Shown here one piece after another: positions 36,135 through 44,368 of a stretch of DNA of 64,000 bases. The notes beneath the pieces were generated by a model. That model ran no database searches, was not told where the DNA came from, and saw only the letters and a program-made list of their open reading frames with translations. Position 1 is the first letter of the stretch. Each line of letters begins with the position of its first letter. This DNA is from Staphylococcus nepalensis. Its GTDB lineage: Bacteria; Bacillota; Bacilli; Staphylococcales; Staphylococcaceae. The stretch is from contig NZ_BMCF01000003.1 in the NCBI RefSeq assembly GCF_014635045.1, positions 248,001 to 312,000 on the forward strand, written 5' to 3'. Made by a program: the position numbers and the translations under genes.

Positions 36135-37343
36135 ATGACTGAACCCTATCGTATACATAGAATTAAAGAAAATTGGGGCGTAATTTTAGCAATCGTATTT
36201 ATCGCTTCTACATTACGTGCGCCACTCACATCAGTAGGGCCTGTAGTTGATGAGATTAAGCATGTAATGGAAATTAATAACAGTGTTGCTGGCATCTTAA
36301 CTACTATACCGCTAATTATTTTTGCTGTTGTTTCTCCATTAGTATCGCGAGTAACAGCACGCTTAACCATGTCTCGTACAATCCTTTATTCTACGATATT
36401 ATTAATCATTGGATTATATTTACGTGTAGCGGGTGATTTCACGTTATTCATTATTGGTACATTGGTTTTAGGTATTGCTATTGCATTTGGTAATGTGGTA
36501 TTACCAAGTTATGTAAAATGGTACTTCCCAATGCAAATTGGAGTCGCTACAGGTATTTACAGTGGGACAATGAATTTTACGGCTGGGTTAGGCGGTGGAT
36601 TAAGTTTCCCACTATCTCAGTCACCACTTGGCTTTAGATTATCATTATCGTTTTGGATTATTCTTGCGATTATTGCAATTATCTTATGGATACCAAAAGC
36701 ACGAAGTGGTGCTAAATTAGAAAAACAAACCATTGACGAAACACAATGGAAACAGCACAAAAAGATAAATATCGCTAAATCTAAATTAGCTTGGATGGTT
36801 GCTTTAACGATGGGGTTCCAATCTATGGTATTTTATACTGTTGTTGCATGGGTGCCATCTATACTTGTCGATAGAGGACTCGATCCATCGACAGCTGGGT
36901 ATTTATTAATGCTCAACCAATTCTCACAAGTACCTATGACATTCACGTTTCCAATCATAGCATCTAAATTGAAAGACCAACGTATTTTAGTTGTGATTAT
37001 TACTATTTTATTCTTGGTTGGTTTTGGCTTGTTCTTTACGCAATCATTAGTATTACTTATTATTGGTATTATTATTGCAGGTTTAGCTATGGGCGCATGC
37101 TTCAGTTTATGTATGACGTTCTTTTCTATACGTGCGCGAACAAGTGATGGAAGTATCTCTTTATCAGGATTTGGTCAATCAGTGGGTTATTTAATTGCTG
37201 CAGTAGGGCCATTCTTAATCGGATATTTACATGATTTTACAGGAAGTTGGGTGTCAGGCATTATTGCGCTGCTGTTAATGGCAGTACTATTCTTTATCTT
37301 TGGTTACCCAGCAGCTAAAAATAGAGTTGTAGAAGATGAATAA
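36135..37343 (+). CDS. MFS transporter, CynX/NimT family
   Basis: A 402-residue, 12-helix protein of the CynX/NimT/YeaN group of the major facilitator family. The phrase LRAPLTSVGPVVDEI in helix 1 and the family loop YVKWYFPMQIGVATGIYSGTMN are typical. GAAAGGTGG precedes the ATG. The E. coli relative CynX lies beside cyanate genes. Here it follows the oxalurate/carbamoyl phosphate operon, so it may move a small acid or urea-type intermediate such as oxamate or oxalurate; this is a guess from position. Confidence 0.8.
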   Translation: MTEPYRIHRIKENWGVILAIVFIASTLRAPLTSVGPVVDEIKHVMEINNSVAGILTTIPLIIFAVVSPLVSRVTARLTMSRTILYSTILLIIGLYLRVAGDFTLFIIGTLVLGIAIAFGNVVLPSYVKWYFPMQIGVATGIYSGTMNFTAGLGGGLSFPLSQSPLGFRLSLSFWIILAIIAIILWIPKARSGAKLEKQTIDETQWKQHKKINIAKSKLAWMVALTMGFQSMVFYTVVAWVPSILVDRGLDPSTAGYLLMLNQFSQVPMTFTFPIIASKLKDQRILVVIITILFLVGFGLFFTQSLVLLIIGIIIAGLAMGACFSLCMTFFSIRARTSDGSISLSGFGQSVGYLIAAVGPFLIGYLHDFTGSWVSGIIALLLMAVLFFIFGYPAAKNRVVEDE

Positions 37344-37388
37344 TCAAATTAAGAACGAAATTGAAATATAACGATATAAGATAAAGGT

Positions 37389-37424
37389 ACAACCCCATTC
37401 ATACGAGCATGAGGTTGTATCTTT
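37389..37424 (+). terminator. Terminator of the allantoin plus-strand operon
   Basis: ACAACCCCAT and ATGAGGTTGT form a stem, then ATCTTTTATTT. It also serves as the end of pucG on the minus strand, which converges here. Confidence 0.75.
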
Positions 37425-37458
37425 TATTTATGCTGAAACTTATAAGTTAAATCTGTGT

Positions 37459-38685
37459 TTAAACTTCATTGCTGTCATAATAATTAACTAAAGTTTTAAT
37501 AGCATCTGCTATATTTAAATGTTTGATATTCTCTTGTGAAAGCAGGTAAGCTGCAAAAGCAGATAGAAATGTTAAAATATTTTGTTTTTGTACGGCATAT
37601 CCCATGATACCAATTCTCCAAATCTTACCTTGTAAATCGCCAAATGATCCTGCAATTTCTATGCCGTAATTTTTTAATAATCCATTTCTGAATGGAGCAT
37701 CCTCTACACCTTCTGGAATATTTACACATATAACCATTTTCATTTCATTAGATTCATCGCCATAAATTTCTAAACCTAAAGCTTTTAGCGCTGCTTTTAA
37801 TCCTTCTTGATGGAATGCGTGGCGTTGTGCGCGTGCTTCAATACCTTCTGACAATGCTAATTTCAAACCAGTATACAGTGCGTATATAGAAGTTGTGGAC
37901 TCAGTATGGTGGTTTAGACGTTTCGGGCTCCAATAATCTTGTAATTGTGTTAAATCTAAGTAATTGCTTCGGATAAAGTGGTCTTGCTCTGTTGTTTCAG
38001 TAGAACGTATGCCAAGTTCTACACGTTTGCGTTCATTAATAGCATCGCTGAATCTATCATTAAAGGTAATCGGGGTGATACCTGAAGGGATAGATAAACA
38101 TTTTTGTGCGCCGCCAATAACAGCATCTAATTCCCAGTCGTCTACAGGAATAACCATGCCTTGATAGGTTGCGACAGCATCTACAACGGAATATATGCCT
38201 CTTTCTTTACATGCACGACCAATTTGGTCAATAGGCTGTAATCTACCGGTAGATGTTTCACCATGTACGATAGCAAGCACTTTGGGCTTATATTGGTCTA
38301 AGGCTTCAATGATTTCCGATTGATCAAAGACTTCACCCATTGGTTTGTGTATATTATGTACTTTGCCGCCTGCGCGTGTAACGAGTTCAGTAAATAAATA
38401 ACCGAAGCGTCCAATTACAGGTACTAAGACTTCATCACCAGGTTTAACGATACTTGAAATCACAGCTTCTAAACCAGCTCGACTTGTACCATCAATTGGA
38501 AATGACCATTGGTTTTTAGTTAAAAATGATTTACGGATTAGTTCCATCGTTTGATTCATAATGTCTACAAACTCATAGTCAAATTGACCTAAAATAGAAT
38601 TTGACATTACTTGTGAAACACGGGGGTCTACGCTTACTGGACCTGGTGTCATAATTAATCGTTTGTTGATTTTCAAATCATCCAT
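37459..38685 (-). CDS. pucG: (S)-ureidoglycine--glyoxylate aminotransferase
   Basis: A 408-residue PLP enzyme of class V aminotransferases, matching PucG of Bacillus. The PLP lysine is Lys195 in GGAQKCLS, and the cofactor pocket DAVATYQG and HGETSTGR are present. It transfers the amino group of ureidoglycine to glyoxylate, giving oxalurate and glycine. It converges with the plus-strand all operon at the shared terminator. It gives a second route to oxalurate that bypasses AllE and AllD. TGAGGTAAT precedes the ATG. Confidence 0.9.
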   Translation of the reverse strand: MDDLKINKRLIMTPGPVSVDPRVSQVMSNSILGQFDYEFVDIMNQTMELIRKSFLTKNQWSFPIDGTSRAGLEAVISSIVKPGDEVLVPVIGRFGYLFTELVTRAGGKVHNIHKPMGEVFDQSEIIEALDQYKPKVLAIVHGETSTGRLQPIDQIGRACKERGIYSVVDAVATYQGMVIPVDDWELDAVIGGAQKCLSIPSGITPITFNDRFSDAINERKRVELGIRSTETTEQDHFIRSNYLDLTQLQDYWSPKRLNHHTESTTSIYALYTGLKLALSEGIEARAQRHAFHQEGLKAALKALGLEIYGDESNEMKMVICVNIPEGVEDAPFRNGLLKNYGIEIAGSFGDLQGKIWRIGIMGYAVQKQNILTFLSAFAAYLLSQENIKHLNIADAIKTLVNYYDSNEV

Positions 38686-38895
38686 ATTTATTACCTCATT
38701 TTCTATAAATTACGTCATTATATATTATACTGTATTAGAAGTATAATATATTCGTCAAAATTGATAATTATTTAACAATAATTTGTCAGAATATTACAAA
38801 AATAATATTTGGATTATCTGCTTTTATTTAAAACGGGCTTTATGATGATATTGAGTATTGAACTATTTTTGTAATTTTAAAAACTTTATGAATGA

Positions 38896-38924
38896 TTGAA
38901 AAACAATAAATAAAATTGTACACT
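38896..38924 (+). promoter_or_regulatory. Promoter of a small RNA
   Basis: TTGAAA (38896-38901), 17 bases, TACACT (38919-38924), which is a near-consensus vegetative promoter with no coding frame downstream. Confidence 0.65.
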
Positions 38925-38930
38925 ATAAAA

Positions 38931-39046
38931 GCATGTCCTTGGCATGCAAAACAAACTATGGGTTTCTGTGAGCATGTTCTCGGGCATGTTTCCAGACTTC
39001 CTCATAGATGCAAGCTACTTTCTTTTAGAGAGTGGCTTGTATTTTT
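38931..39046 (+). ncRNA. Probable small regulatory RNA, about 116 nt
   Basis: The transcript would start near 38931 and end at a terminator hairpin at 39010-39040 (GCAAGCTACTTTCT with AGAGAGTGGCTTGT) followed by ATTTTTG. Inside, GCATG TCCTTGG CATGC forms a perfect 5-bp hairpin, and a longer arm CTATGGG..TCTG pairs with CAGA..CCTCATAG. The GCATGT motif recurs around TTCTCGGGCATG. No frame with a start site is present. It resembles conserved staphylococcal sRNAs in size and build, but I cannot name it with certainty. Confidence 0.65.
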
Positions 39047-39190
39047 GTTTGAAAATACATAAAAACCGAACCGTTTGATAAGATGGATAATTACGAAATC
39101 ATTTTATTTAATCTAGTAAATCTATTGCTTTGTATAGTGAAACTATTTCTATTACAATTATAATAATTTTAAAAGTTGGAGTGACAATTG

Positions 39191-39931
39191 ATGATAAACG
39201 TTAAAGAACCTAATTCAATTTATTTGGAGGATACATCTTCTGAGCATGCAGTATTATTATTACATTCCTTTACGGGTACTGTAAGAGACGTAAAGTTGTT
39301 GGCTACAAAATTAAATAAAGCCGGCTTTACATGTTATGTGCCTTCTTATAAGGGACATGGACTGATGCTTGAATCATTAATGGCATATGATGCGACTGAT
39401 TGGTGGCAAGATGCGCTAGATGGTTATCATTTTTTACAAGAAAAAGGTTATTCAAATATCAGCGTCTGCGGTATATCTTTAGGTGGCATACTATCTCTAA
39501 AATTGGCGGAAGAAAAAAAGATTGACTCAATTGTAGTGATGTCTACGCCATTTAGTAAAGACGACGCTGGCCTCATTGGTAGACTTGAATATTATGGTAC
39601 GCGCATGGGCAATTTGGTTGGTTTATCTCATGAAGCAATCCAACAACAAATTGAAAAAATAGATGATTACGCACAGGGATTAGACAAATTTAAAGCATTA
39701 GTAGATCAAGCCATGGCAAATTTAAATGATATATCAGCACCTATTGCTATAAAATATGGGGAACAAGATGAAGATGCTTACGAAACAAGCGCGAATTATA
39801 TTTATAGGCAAATCGCACATAAAGATAAAGAAATTCAAGGTTATGCTACATGTAAACATTTAATGACATACGGCGAAGGCCATCTTGAAGTAGAACAAGA
39901 TATTATCGCCTTTTTTGAAGACTATACTTAA
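39191..39931 (+). CDS. Carboxylesterase, alpha/beta hydrolase (Est30-like)
   Basis: A 246-residue cytosolic esterase. The phrase LLLHSFTGT gives the oxyanion region, the nucleophile is in CGISLGGI, the acid lies in YGEQDEDAY, and the His in GEGHLEVE. It resembles the Est30/YvaK esterase group in length and order. GGAG lies 9 bases before the ATG at 39191; a TTG just before it is also possible. It stands alone after the small RNA gene. Confidence 0.88.
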   Translation: MINVKEPNSIYLEDTSSEHAVLLLHSFTGTVRDVKLLATKLNKAGFTCYVPSYKGHGLMLESLMAYDATDWWQDALDGYHFLQEKGYSNISVCGISLGGILSLKLAEEKKIDSIVVMSTPFSKDDAGLIGRLEYYGTRMGNLVGLSHEAIQQQIEKIDDYAQGLDKFKALVDQAMANLNDISAPIAIKYGEQDEDAYETSANYIYRQIAHKDKEIQGYATCKHLMTYGEGHLEVEQDIIAFFEDYT

Positions 39932-39932
39932 A

Positions 39933-40240
39933 GAAATTGCTAAGGCATTGTAAAAAGCCAGTACGAATCCACACACCCATATGATATAGGATATCGGCGG
40001 TAGATGAGTAGAATGAAAATGACAGTCTCACTTTTAAGCGCTACTTCTAAAGTACTACTTCCTCATTTATGAAGACTAGTAGCACTTATGCATGAGGTTA
40101 GCTCATGCAATCTTATGAATATCCTTATAAAGAAATTGTGTCATAAACCCGTTTCTGCTTGAATAGGGATACTGATCATAGATGGCTAGGATGAAAATAT
40201 TTTGTATTCTTTTTTCTAGCCATTTTCGGTTGATCGAGTA
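39933..40240. repeat. Intergenic stretch with a degenerate duplicated element
   Basis: Two stretches, at about 39940-40020 and 40127-40200, share AAAGAAATTG, then ATAGG/ATAGGG with ATA, then TAGATG..TAG.ATGAAAAT. The second ends in a hairpin (ATGGCTAG with CTAGCCAT around 40182-40223). I see no gene. It may be a staphylococcal intergenic repeat. Confidence 0.35.
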
Positions 40241-40365
40241 GAAAATCTTTAAAGCAAAATAAGTGTCTGAGCAACACACTGTTATTTAAGTTTTTAATTT
40301 CATTATAGATAAAATAGATTAACGATTTGAATATAGCTCAAGTTGTTAACCGTTTTAACAGAATA

Positions 40366-40737
40366 TCACGATCTCCAAAAAGTAGTACAATCTGCTTTGT
40401 CTTCAATATTGAATTGAATGATAGACTTTAATAATGAATAATCAACATCTTGAGACCATTTAATACGGAATAAATTATTGGTTTGCGAATAAGCAGACGC
40501 ATCAATTTGTTTTGTGAACTTAGCTATTGCTTTAGCTTCTGGTGCTACTGAAAAATGTTGTTTTGATTTACTGAAAGCGATGATAAACGTACCGTGGTGT
40601 GTAAACATAGGCTGGTGCCATTTTACAGTGGTTTCAAGTTTAGGAAACGTTTCGGAAACCCAGTTGAATATGTCTTCCATAGTTGCTTTTTGTTTGTCAT
40701 TTTCCAGTGATTGTAAGAAATCATTAAATTCAGTCAT
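40366..40737 (-). CDS. fra: Frataxin-like iron chaperone Fra (DUF1801, YdhG)
   Basis: A 123-residue DUF1801 protein. The core WHQPMFTHHGTFIIAFS and the ending FNIEDKADCTTFWRS match B. subtilis Fra/YdhG closely as I recall it. Fra delivers iron for Fe-S cluster and haem assembly. GGAGCG precedes the ATG. It is monocistronic on the minus strand. The fold assignment is secure; the iron role is by family. Confidence 0.85.
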   Translation of the reverse strand: MTEFNDFLQSLENDKQKATMEDIFNWVSETFPKLETTVKWHQPMFTHHGTFIIAFSKSKQHFSVAPEAKAIAKFTKQIDASAYSQTNNLFRIKWSQDVDYSLLKSIIQFNIEDKADCTTFWRS

Positions 40738-40962
40738 AAAAAACGCTCCATTCTTAATTATTGATTTTTAGCACATGGCTTAATCATACTATACCAATGT
40801 TGCATAAATATATCGATTCAGAGAATAAATAGACAAAATGAAATAACAGATAGTCAGTATAAATTTATTTATATTAAGTTTTCAATTCACCCTACTAATG
40901 TAGGATCGCGGTATCTTTTTGGAAAATATAAACTTATCTTCTTTCTTCAACAATTTAAATAA

Positions 40963-41018
40963 AAAAAACACTTTCGTATAGGCGCATTGTTAATGTAAAT
41001 GCTACGAAAGTGTTTTTT
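40963..41018. terminator. Bidirectional terminator between fra and brnQ
   Basis: AAAACACTTTCGTA pairs with TACGAAAGTGTTTT across a 23-base loop, with A and T tracts on both sides. It would end brnQ on the minus strand. Confidence 0.8.
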
Positions 41019-41056
41019 AAATCCTATTATGATAGGTCGTTTATTTGTACCATTGT

Positions 41057-42361
41057 TTAAGTAATTGCTGTATTTGATTTATTTGTAACATAATCGATGA
41101 TCAAACCAATAATGAGTAATATAATAAATGGTACTAACCAAGCTAATTGAATATCAGCTAATGGTAAGTGCATGTATAGCACGTTAAGCAATTTAAATAA
41201 ATTAAAATCATTTAGTATTTGCAATAAAGAAATGATCAATGTTGCAATAGTTGGTATGATAAAGCTATATTTCATTTCAAATGGTATAAAGATACTTAAC
41301 AGTGAAATGAGCACTAACACGATAGACGTTGGATAGATAAATGTTAGTAAAGGCACCGCAATTTCTAAAATAAGCTCTAAACCTAATGTTGATACAAGAA
41401 AGCCTAATAATGAAAAAATGAGTACAAATACTTTATAAGAAATTTTTGGTAATTTTTTCATAGCGAAAGCAGAACAAGCATTTACAAGCCCGATACACGT
41501 TGTTAAACAAGCTAAGATTACAATCACGCCGAAAATTAAGTTACCGAAAGTGCCAAACACACGTAAAGAGTTAAAAGTTAAAATATCCGTGCCATCTTTA
41601 AAGCCAGCTTGATCTGTTGTTGCACCTACATAAGCTAATGCGAAATAAATGATTAATAACAAAATCGCAGAAATAAAACCAGCTTTAACTACATTTTTAA
41701 CAAGTAATTTTTGGTTATTGACGCCGTTCAATTTAAAGCTTTGAACAATCACGACAGAAAAGGCTAATGCCGCAACGAGATCCATTGTGAAATAACCTTC
41801 TAAAACACCAGAAATAAGAGGCGTTTGAGCGAAATCACCGCCAGATTCACCAATTGAGCCCTCAGGATTAATGATGACTAAAATACATAAAATCGCAATA
41901 ATACAAATTAAAATAGGTGTCAGGTACTTACCTAAATTGTCTATAATACGGTTTGGGTATAGCGCGATTAAATAAACAATTAAGAAAAAGACTGCTGAAA
42001 ATATAATTAAAGTAAATTGGTTATGTACCGGCAAAACGTTTCTTGTCCCGATTTCATAAGCGACATTTGCGGCACGTGGAATACCGTATAAAGCGCCAAT
42101 AGATGCATAAATACAAATAGCAAAAATAGTGCCAAATAAAGGATGTACTTTATTACCAATACTTTCAACACCGCCATTCATATAAGCAACGACAATAACA
42201 GTTAAATATGGTAATAGAATACCAGTAATTGAAAATCCTATCATTGCAACCCACATATTTTCTTGAGCTGTATATCCTAACATAGGTGGAAATATGAGAT
42301 TTCCGGCGCCAAAGAAAAATGAGAATAACATAAGACCAGAAATCAGTATGAGTCTATTCAT
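41057..42361 (-). CDS. brnQ: Branched-chain amino acid:cation symporter
   Basis: A 434-residue, 12-helix carrier of the LIVCS family for Leu, Ile and Val. The start LMLFSFFFGAGNLIFPP and the stretch YGIPRAANVAYE (residues about 86-97) are family signatures. AGAGGT precedes the ATG. Staphylococci usually carry several brnQ copies; this one is a single gene with no T-box or other leader that I could see. Confidence 0.93.
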   Translation of the reverse strand: MNRLILISGLMLFSFFFGAGNLIFPPMLGYTAQENMWVAMIGFSITGILLPYLTVIVVAYMNGGVESIGNKVHPLFGTIFAICIYASIGALYGIPRAANVAYEIGTRNVLPVHNQFTLIIFSAVFFLIVYLIALYPNRIIDNLGKYLTPILICIIAILCILVIINPEGSIGESGGDFAQTPLISGVLEGYFTMDLVAALAFSVVIVQSFKLNGVNNQKLLVKNVVKAGFISAILLLIIYFALAYVGATTDQAGFKDGTDILTFNSLRVFGTFGNLIFGVIVILACLTTCIGLVNACSAFAMKKLPKISYKVFVLIFSLLGFLVSTLGLELILEIAVPLLTFIYPTSIVLVLISLLSIFIPFEMKYSFIIPTIATLIISLLQILNDFNLFKLLNVLYMHLPLADIQLAWLVPFIILLIIGLIIDYVTNKSNTAIT

Positions 42362-42654
42362 TTTTAATACCTCTATTATTTATATAATTAATTGTTGCAA
42401 AACATACATTAATATAACATAAAAGTTATACGAATTCAATGAAATTTCAGAAAATTAAACACTTGAAATTGGTCAGCATAGCTGTGTATAAGTATTTATA
42501 TTAAATACTTAAACCTTGTCATATCATATGATAAAGAGGACATAGCATAATTACCTATTGAGCTCAATTCAAAAAAATGTTATAGTAGTTCCTATGTTAC
42601 ATAAACGCTTTAACGTGATAAAGTTTAATGAAAAAATAAAGGATGTATGGACTT

Positions 42655-43983
42655 ATGCATAATGAATCACAATGGAAGTCTTCGATGGGCTTCATATTAG
42701 CGAGTGCGGGCTCTGCTATAGGATTAGGTGCAATGTGGAAATTCCCATATATGGCAGGCATATATGGGGGCGGCGCATTTTTATTAATGTTTTTAATATT
42801 TACATTGTTTGTGGGTCTTCCATTATTAATGATGGAGTTTACAGTAGGTAAAATGGGCAAAACCTATACAACTAAAATTTATGAAAAATTAACAAATAAA
42901 AAATGGTTGAATATTATTGGTTGGAACGGTAATTTGGCTGTATTTATATTATTTGGATTTTATAGTGTTATCGGCGGTTGGATTATCATTTATATTTTCA
43001 ATGTGGCGCTTCAAATATTGTCATTGAACGCAGGCCAATTAGGACAAATTCAATTTGAATCGATTATTAGTAACCCATGGTTAACAATCGTTGGTCAAGG
43101 CATATTTATTTTATTAACGATGATTATCGTCATGATGGGTGTAGAAAAAGGATTAGAGAAGGCATCCAAATTTATGATGCCATTATTATTTATCTTTTTA
43201 GTTATCATAGTAACTAAGTCTTTATCTCTTGAGGGTTCATTTGAAGGATTGAAATATATATTACAACCACGTGTAGAAGACATATCCATTGAGGGCATCT
43301 TATTTGCACTTGGTCAATCTTTCTTTACACTTTCCTTAGGAACAACAGGGATGATCACCTATGCTAGCTATGCGTCCAAGGAAATGACAATTAAAACATC
43401 GGCTATCTCGATAGTAGCGATGAATATTCTTGTTTCGATACTAGCTGGTTTAGCTATATTCCCTGCGATTTCAGCTTTTGGTTATAGTCCAACTGAAGGC
43501 CCGGGTTTATTATTTAAAGTATTGCCAAAAGTGTTTGATCAAATGGCATATGGTCAAGGATTTTATTTAATCTTTTTAATATTATTCTTATTTGCAGCAT
43601 TGACGTCTTCGATTTCATTACTTGAACTCAATGTCTCAAACTTTACGAAAAATGATAATTCAAAACGTAAACCTGTGGCATTTTATATGAGTTTGCTTGT
43701 TTTTATCATCAGTATTCCAGCGACATTATCATTTGGAAGTTTGAATCATATCAAGTTTGCTGCAGGAACTATTTTTGATAATATGGACTTTCTTGTTTCT
43801 AATATTTTAATGCCTTTAGGTGCGTTAGGCACTACGCTTGTGGTAGGTCAATTATTAAATAAAAAAGAGTTAAAAGCACACTTTGGAAATGATAGATTTA
43901 AATTATTTATACCATGGTATTATTTAATTAAATTTATTTTACCAATTGTAATTATATTAATATTTGTTGTGCAATTTATATAG
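42655..43983 (+). CDS. Sodium-dependent transporter (NSS family)
   Basis: A 442-residue carrier of the neurotransmitter:sodium symporter family. The helix 1 sequence SAGSAIGLGAMWKFPYMAGIYGGGAFLL (quoted in parts) contains the unwound substrate and Na+ site. The chain has about 11 helices, as in bacterial NSS proteins such as MhsT or Tyt1. AAAGGATG is upstream of the ATG at 42655; the ATG at 42643 overlaps it. It probably takes up an amino acid; the substrate is unknown. Confidence 0.88.
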   Translation: MHNESQWKSSMGFILASAGSAIGLGAMWKFPYMAGIYGGGAFLLMFLIFTLFVGLPLLMMEFTVGKMGKTYTTKIYEKLTNKKWLNIIGWNGNLAVFILFGFYSVIGGWIIIYIFNVALQILSLNAGQLGQIQFESIISNPWLTIVGQGIFILLTMIIVMMGVEKGLEKASKFMMPLLFIFLVIIVTKSLSLEGSFEGLKYILQPRVEDISIEGILFALGQSFFTLSLGTTGMITYASYASKEMTIKTSAISIVAMNILVSILAGLAIFPAISAFGYSPTEGPGLLFKVLPKVFDQMAYGQGFYLIFLILFLFAALTSSISLLELNVSNFTKNDNSKRKPVAFYMSLLVFIISIPATLSFGSLNHIKFAAGTIFDNMDFLVSNILMPLGALGTTLVVGQLLNKKELKAHFGNDRFKLFIPWYYLIKFILPIVIILIFVVQFI

Positions 43984-43998
43984 AAATAAACCCGTGCG

Positions 43999-44060
43999 AA
44001 CGTCCCCGTTTATTAAGTATTCATGGAATGTGATCTGCTTAGTAGAAGGGGGCGTTTTAT
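43999..44060 (+). terminator. Probable terminator of the NSS gene
   Basis: AACGTCCCC pairs with GGGGGCGTT, followed by TTATTTG. The loop is about 40 bases. Confidence 0.55.
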
Positions 44061-44215
44061 TTGATAAAATGTCAAATCAACGCAAAATATATGTTTAACA
44101 TTTATATTGTTGACTATATTTTGTGGTTTTAGTATAATTTAACCAAATTATTTATTAAAAATTGAGTATAGTTTAAACCACCTATTTTTAATAGATAATT
44201 ATTTTTTTATATTTT

Positions 44216-44229
44216 TGAAAGCGTTTTCT
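44216..44229. promoter_or_regulatory. cre-like site upstream of PSM-like peptide and lipase
   Basis: TGAAAGCGTTTTCT, on the other strand AGAAAACGCTTTCA, matches the CcpA pattern in all but one base. It lies just before the ribosome binding site of the peptide at 44249. Confidence 0.45.
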
Positions 44230-44248
44230 ATTGAGGAGGTTAAACGTT

Positions 44249-44314
44249 ATGAAAGCAATTATTGGTAAGTTTTTTGAGTTAATTCCACGCTTTATATTGA
44301 ATTTGTTCATTTAG
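44249..44314 (+). CDS. PSM-like amphipathic peptide (21 aa)
   Basis: A perfect GAGGAGG is 9 bases before an ATG that opens a 21-codon frame beginning MKAIIGKFFELIPRF and ending in hydrophobic residues. The pattern of Ile/Phe/Leu at 3-4 spacing with Lys, Glu and Arg between is that of an amphipathic helix, although the Pro at 13 is unusual. No signal peptide or precursor is present, as in phenol-soluble modulins. It lies 54 bases before the lipase and may share its message. Confidence 0.5.
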   Translation: MKAIIGKFFELIPRFILNLFI

Positions 44315-44368
44315 GGAAAAAGAAGCTTATTTTAATCGTCAAAATTTATTAATCAAGAGGTGCTATGT

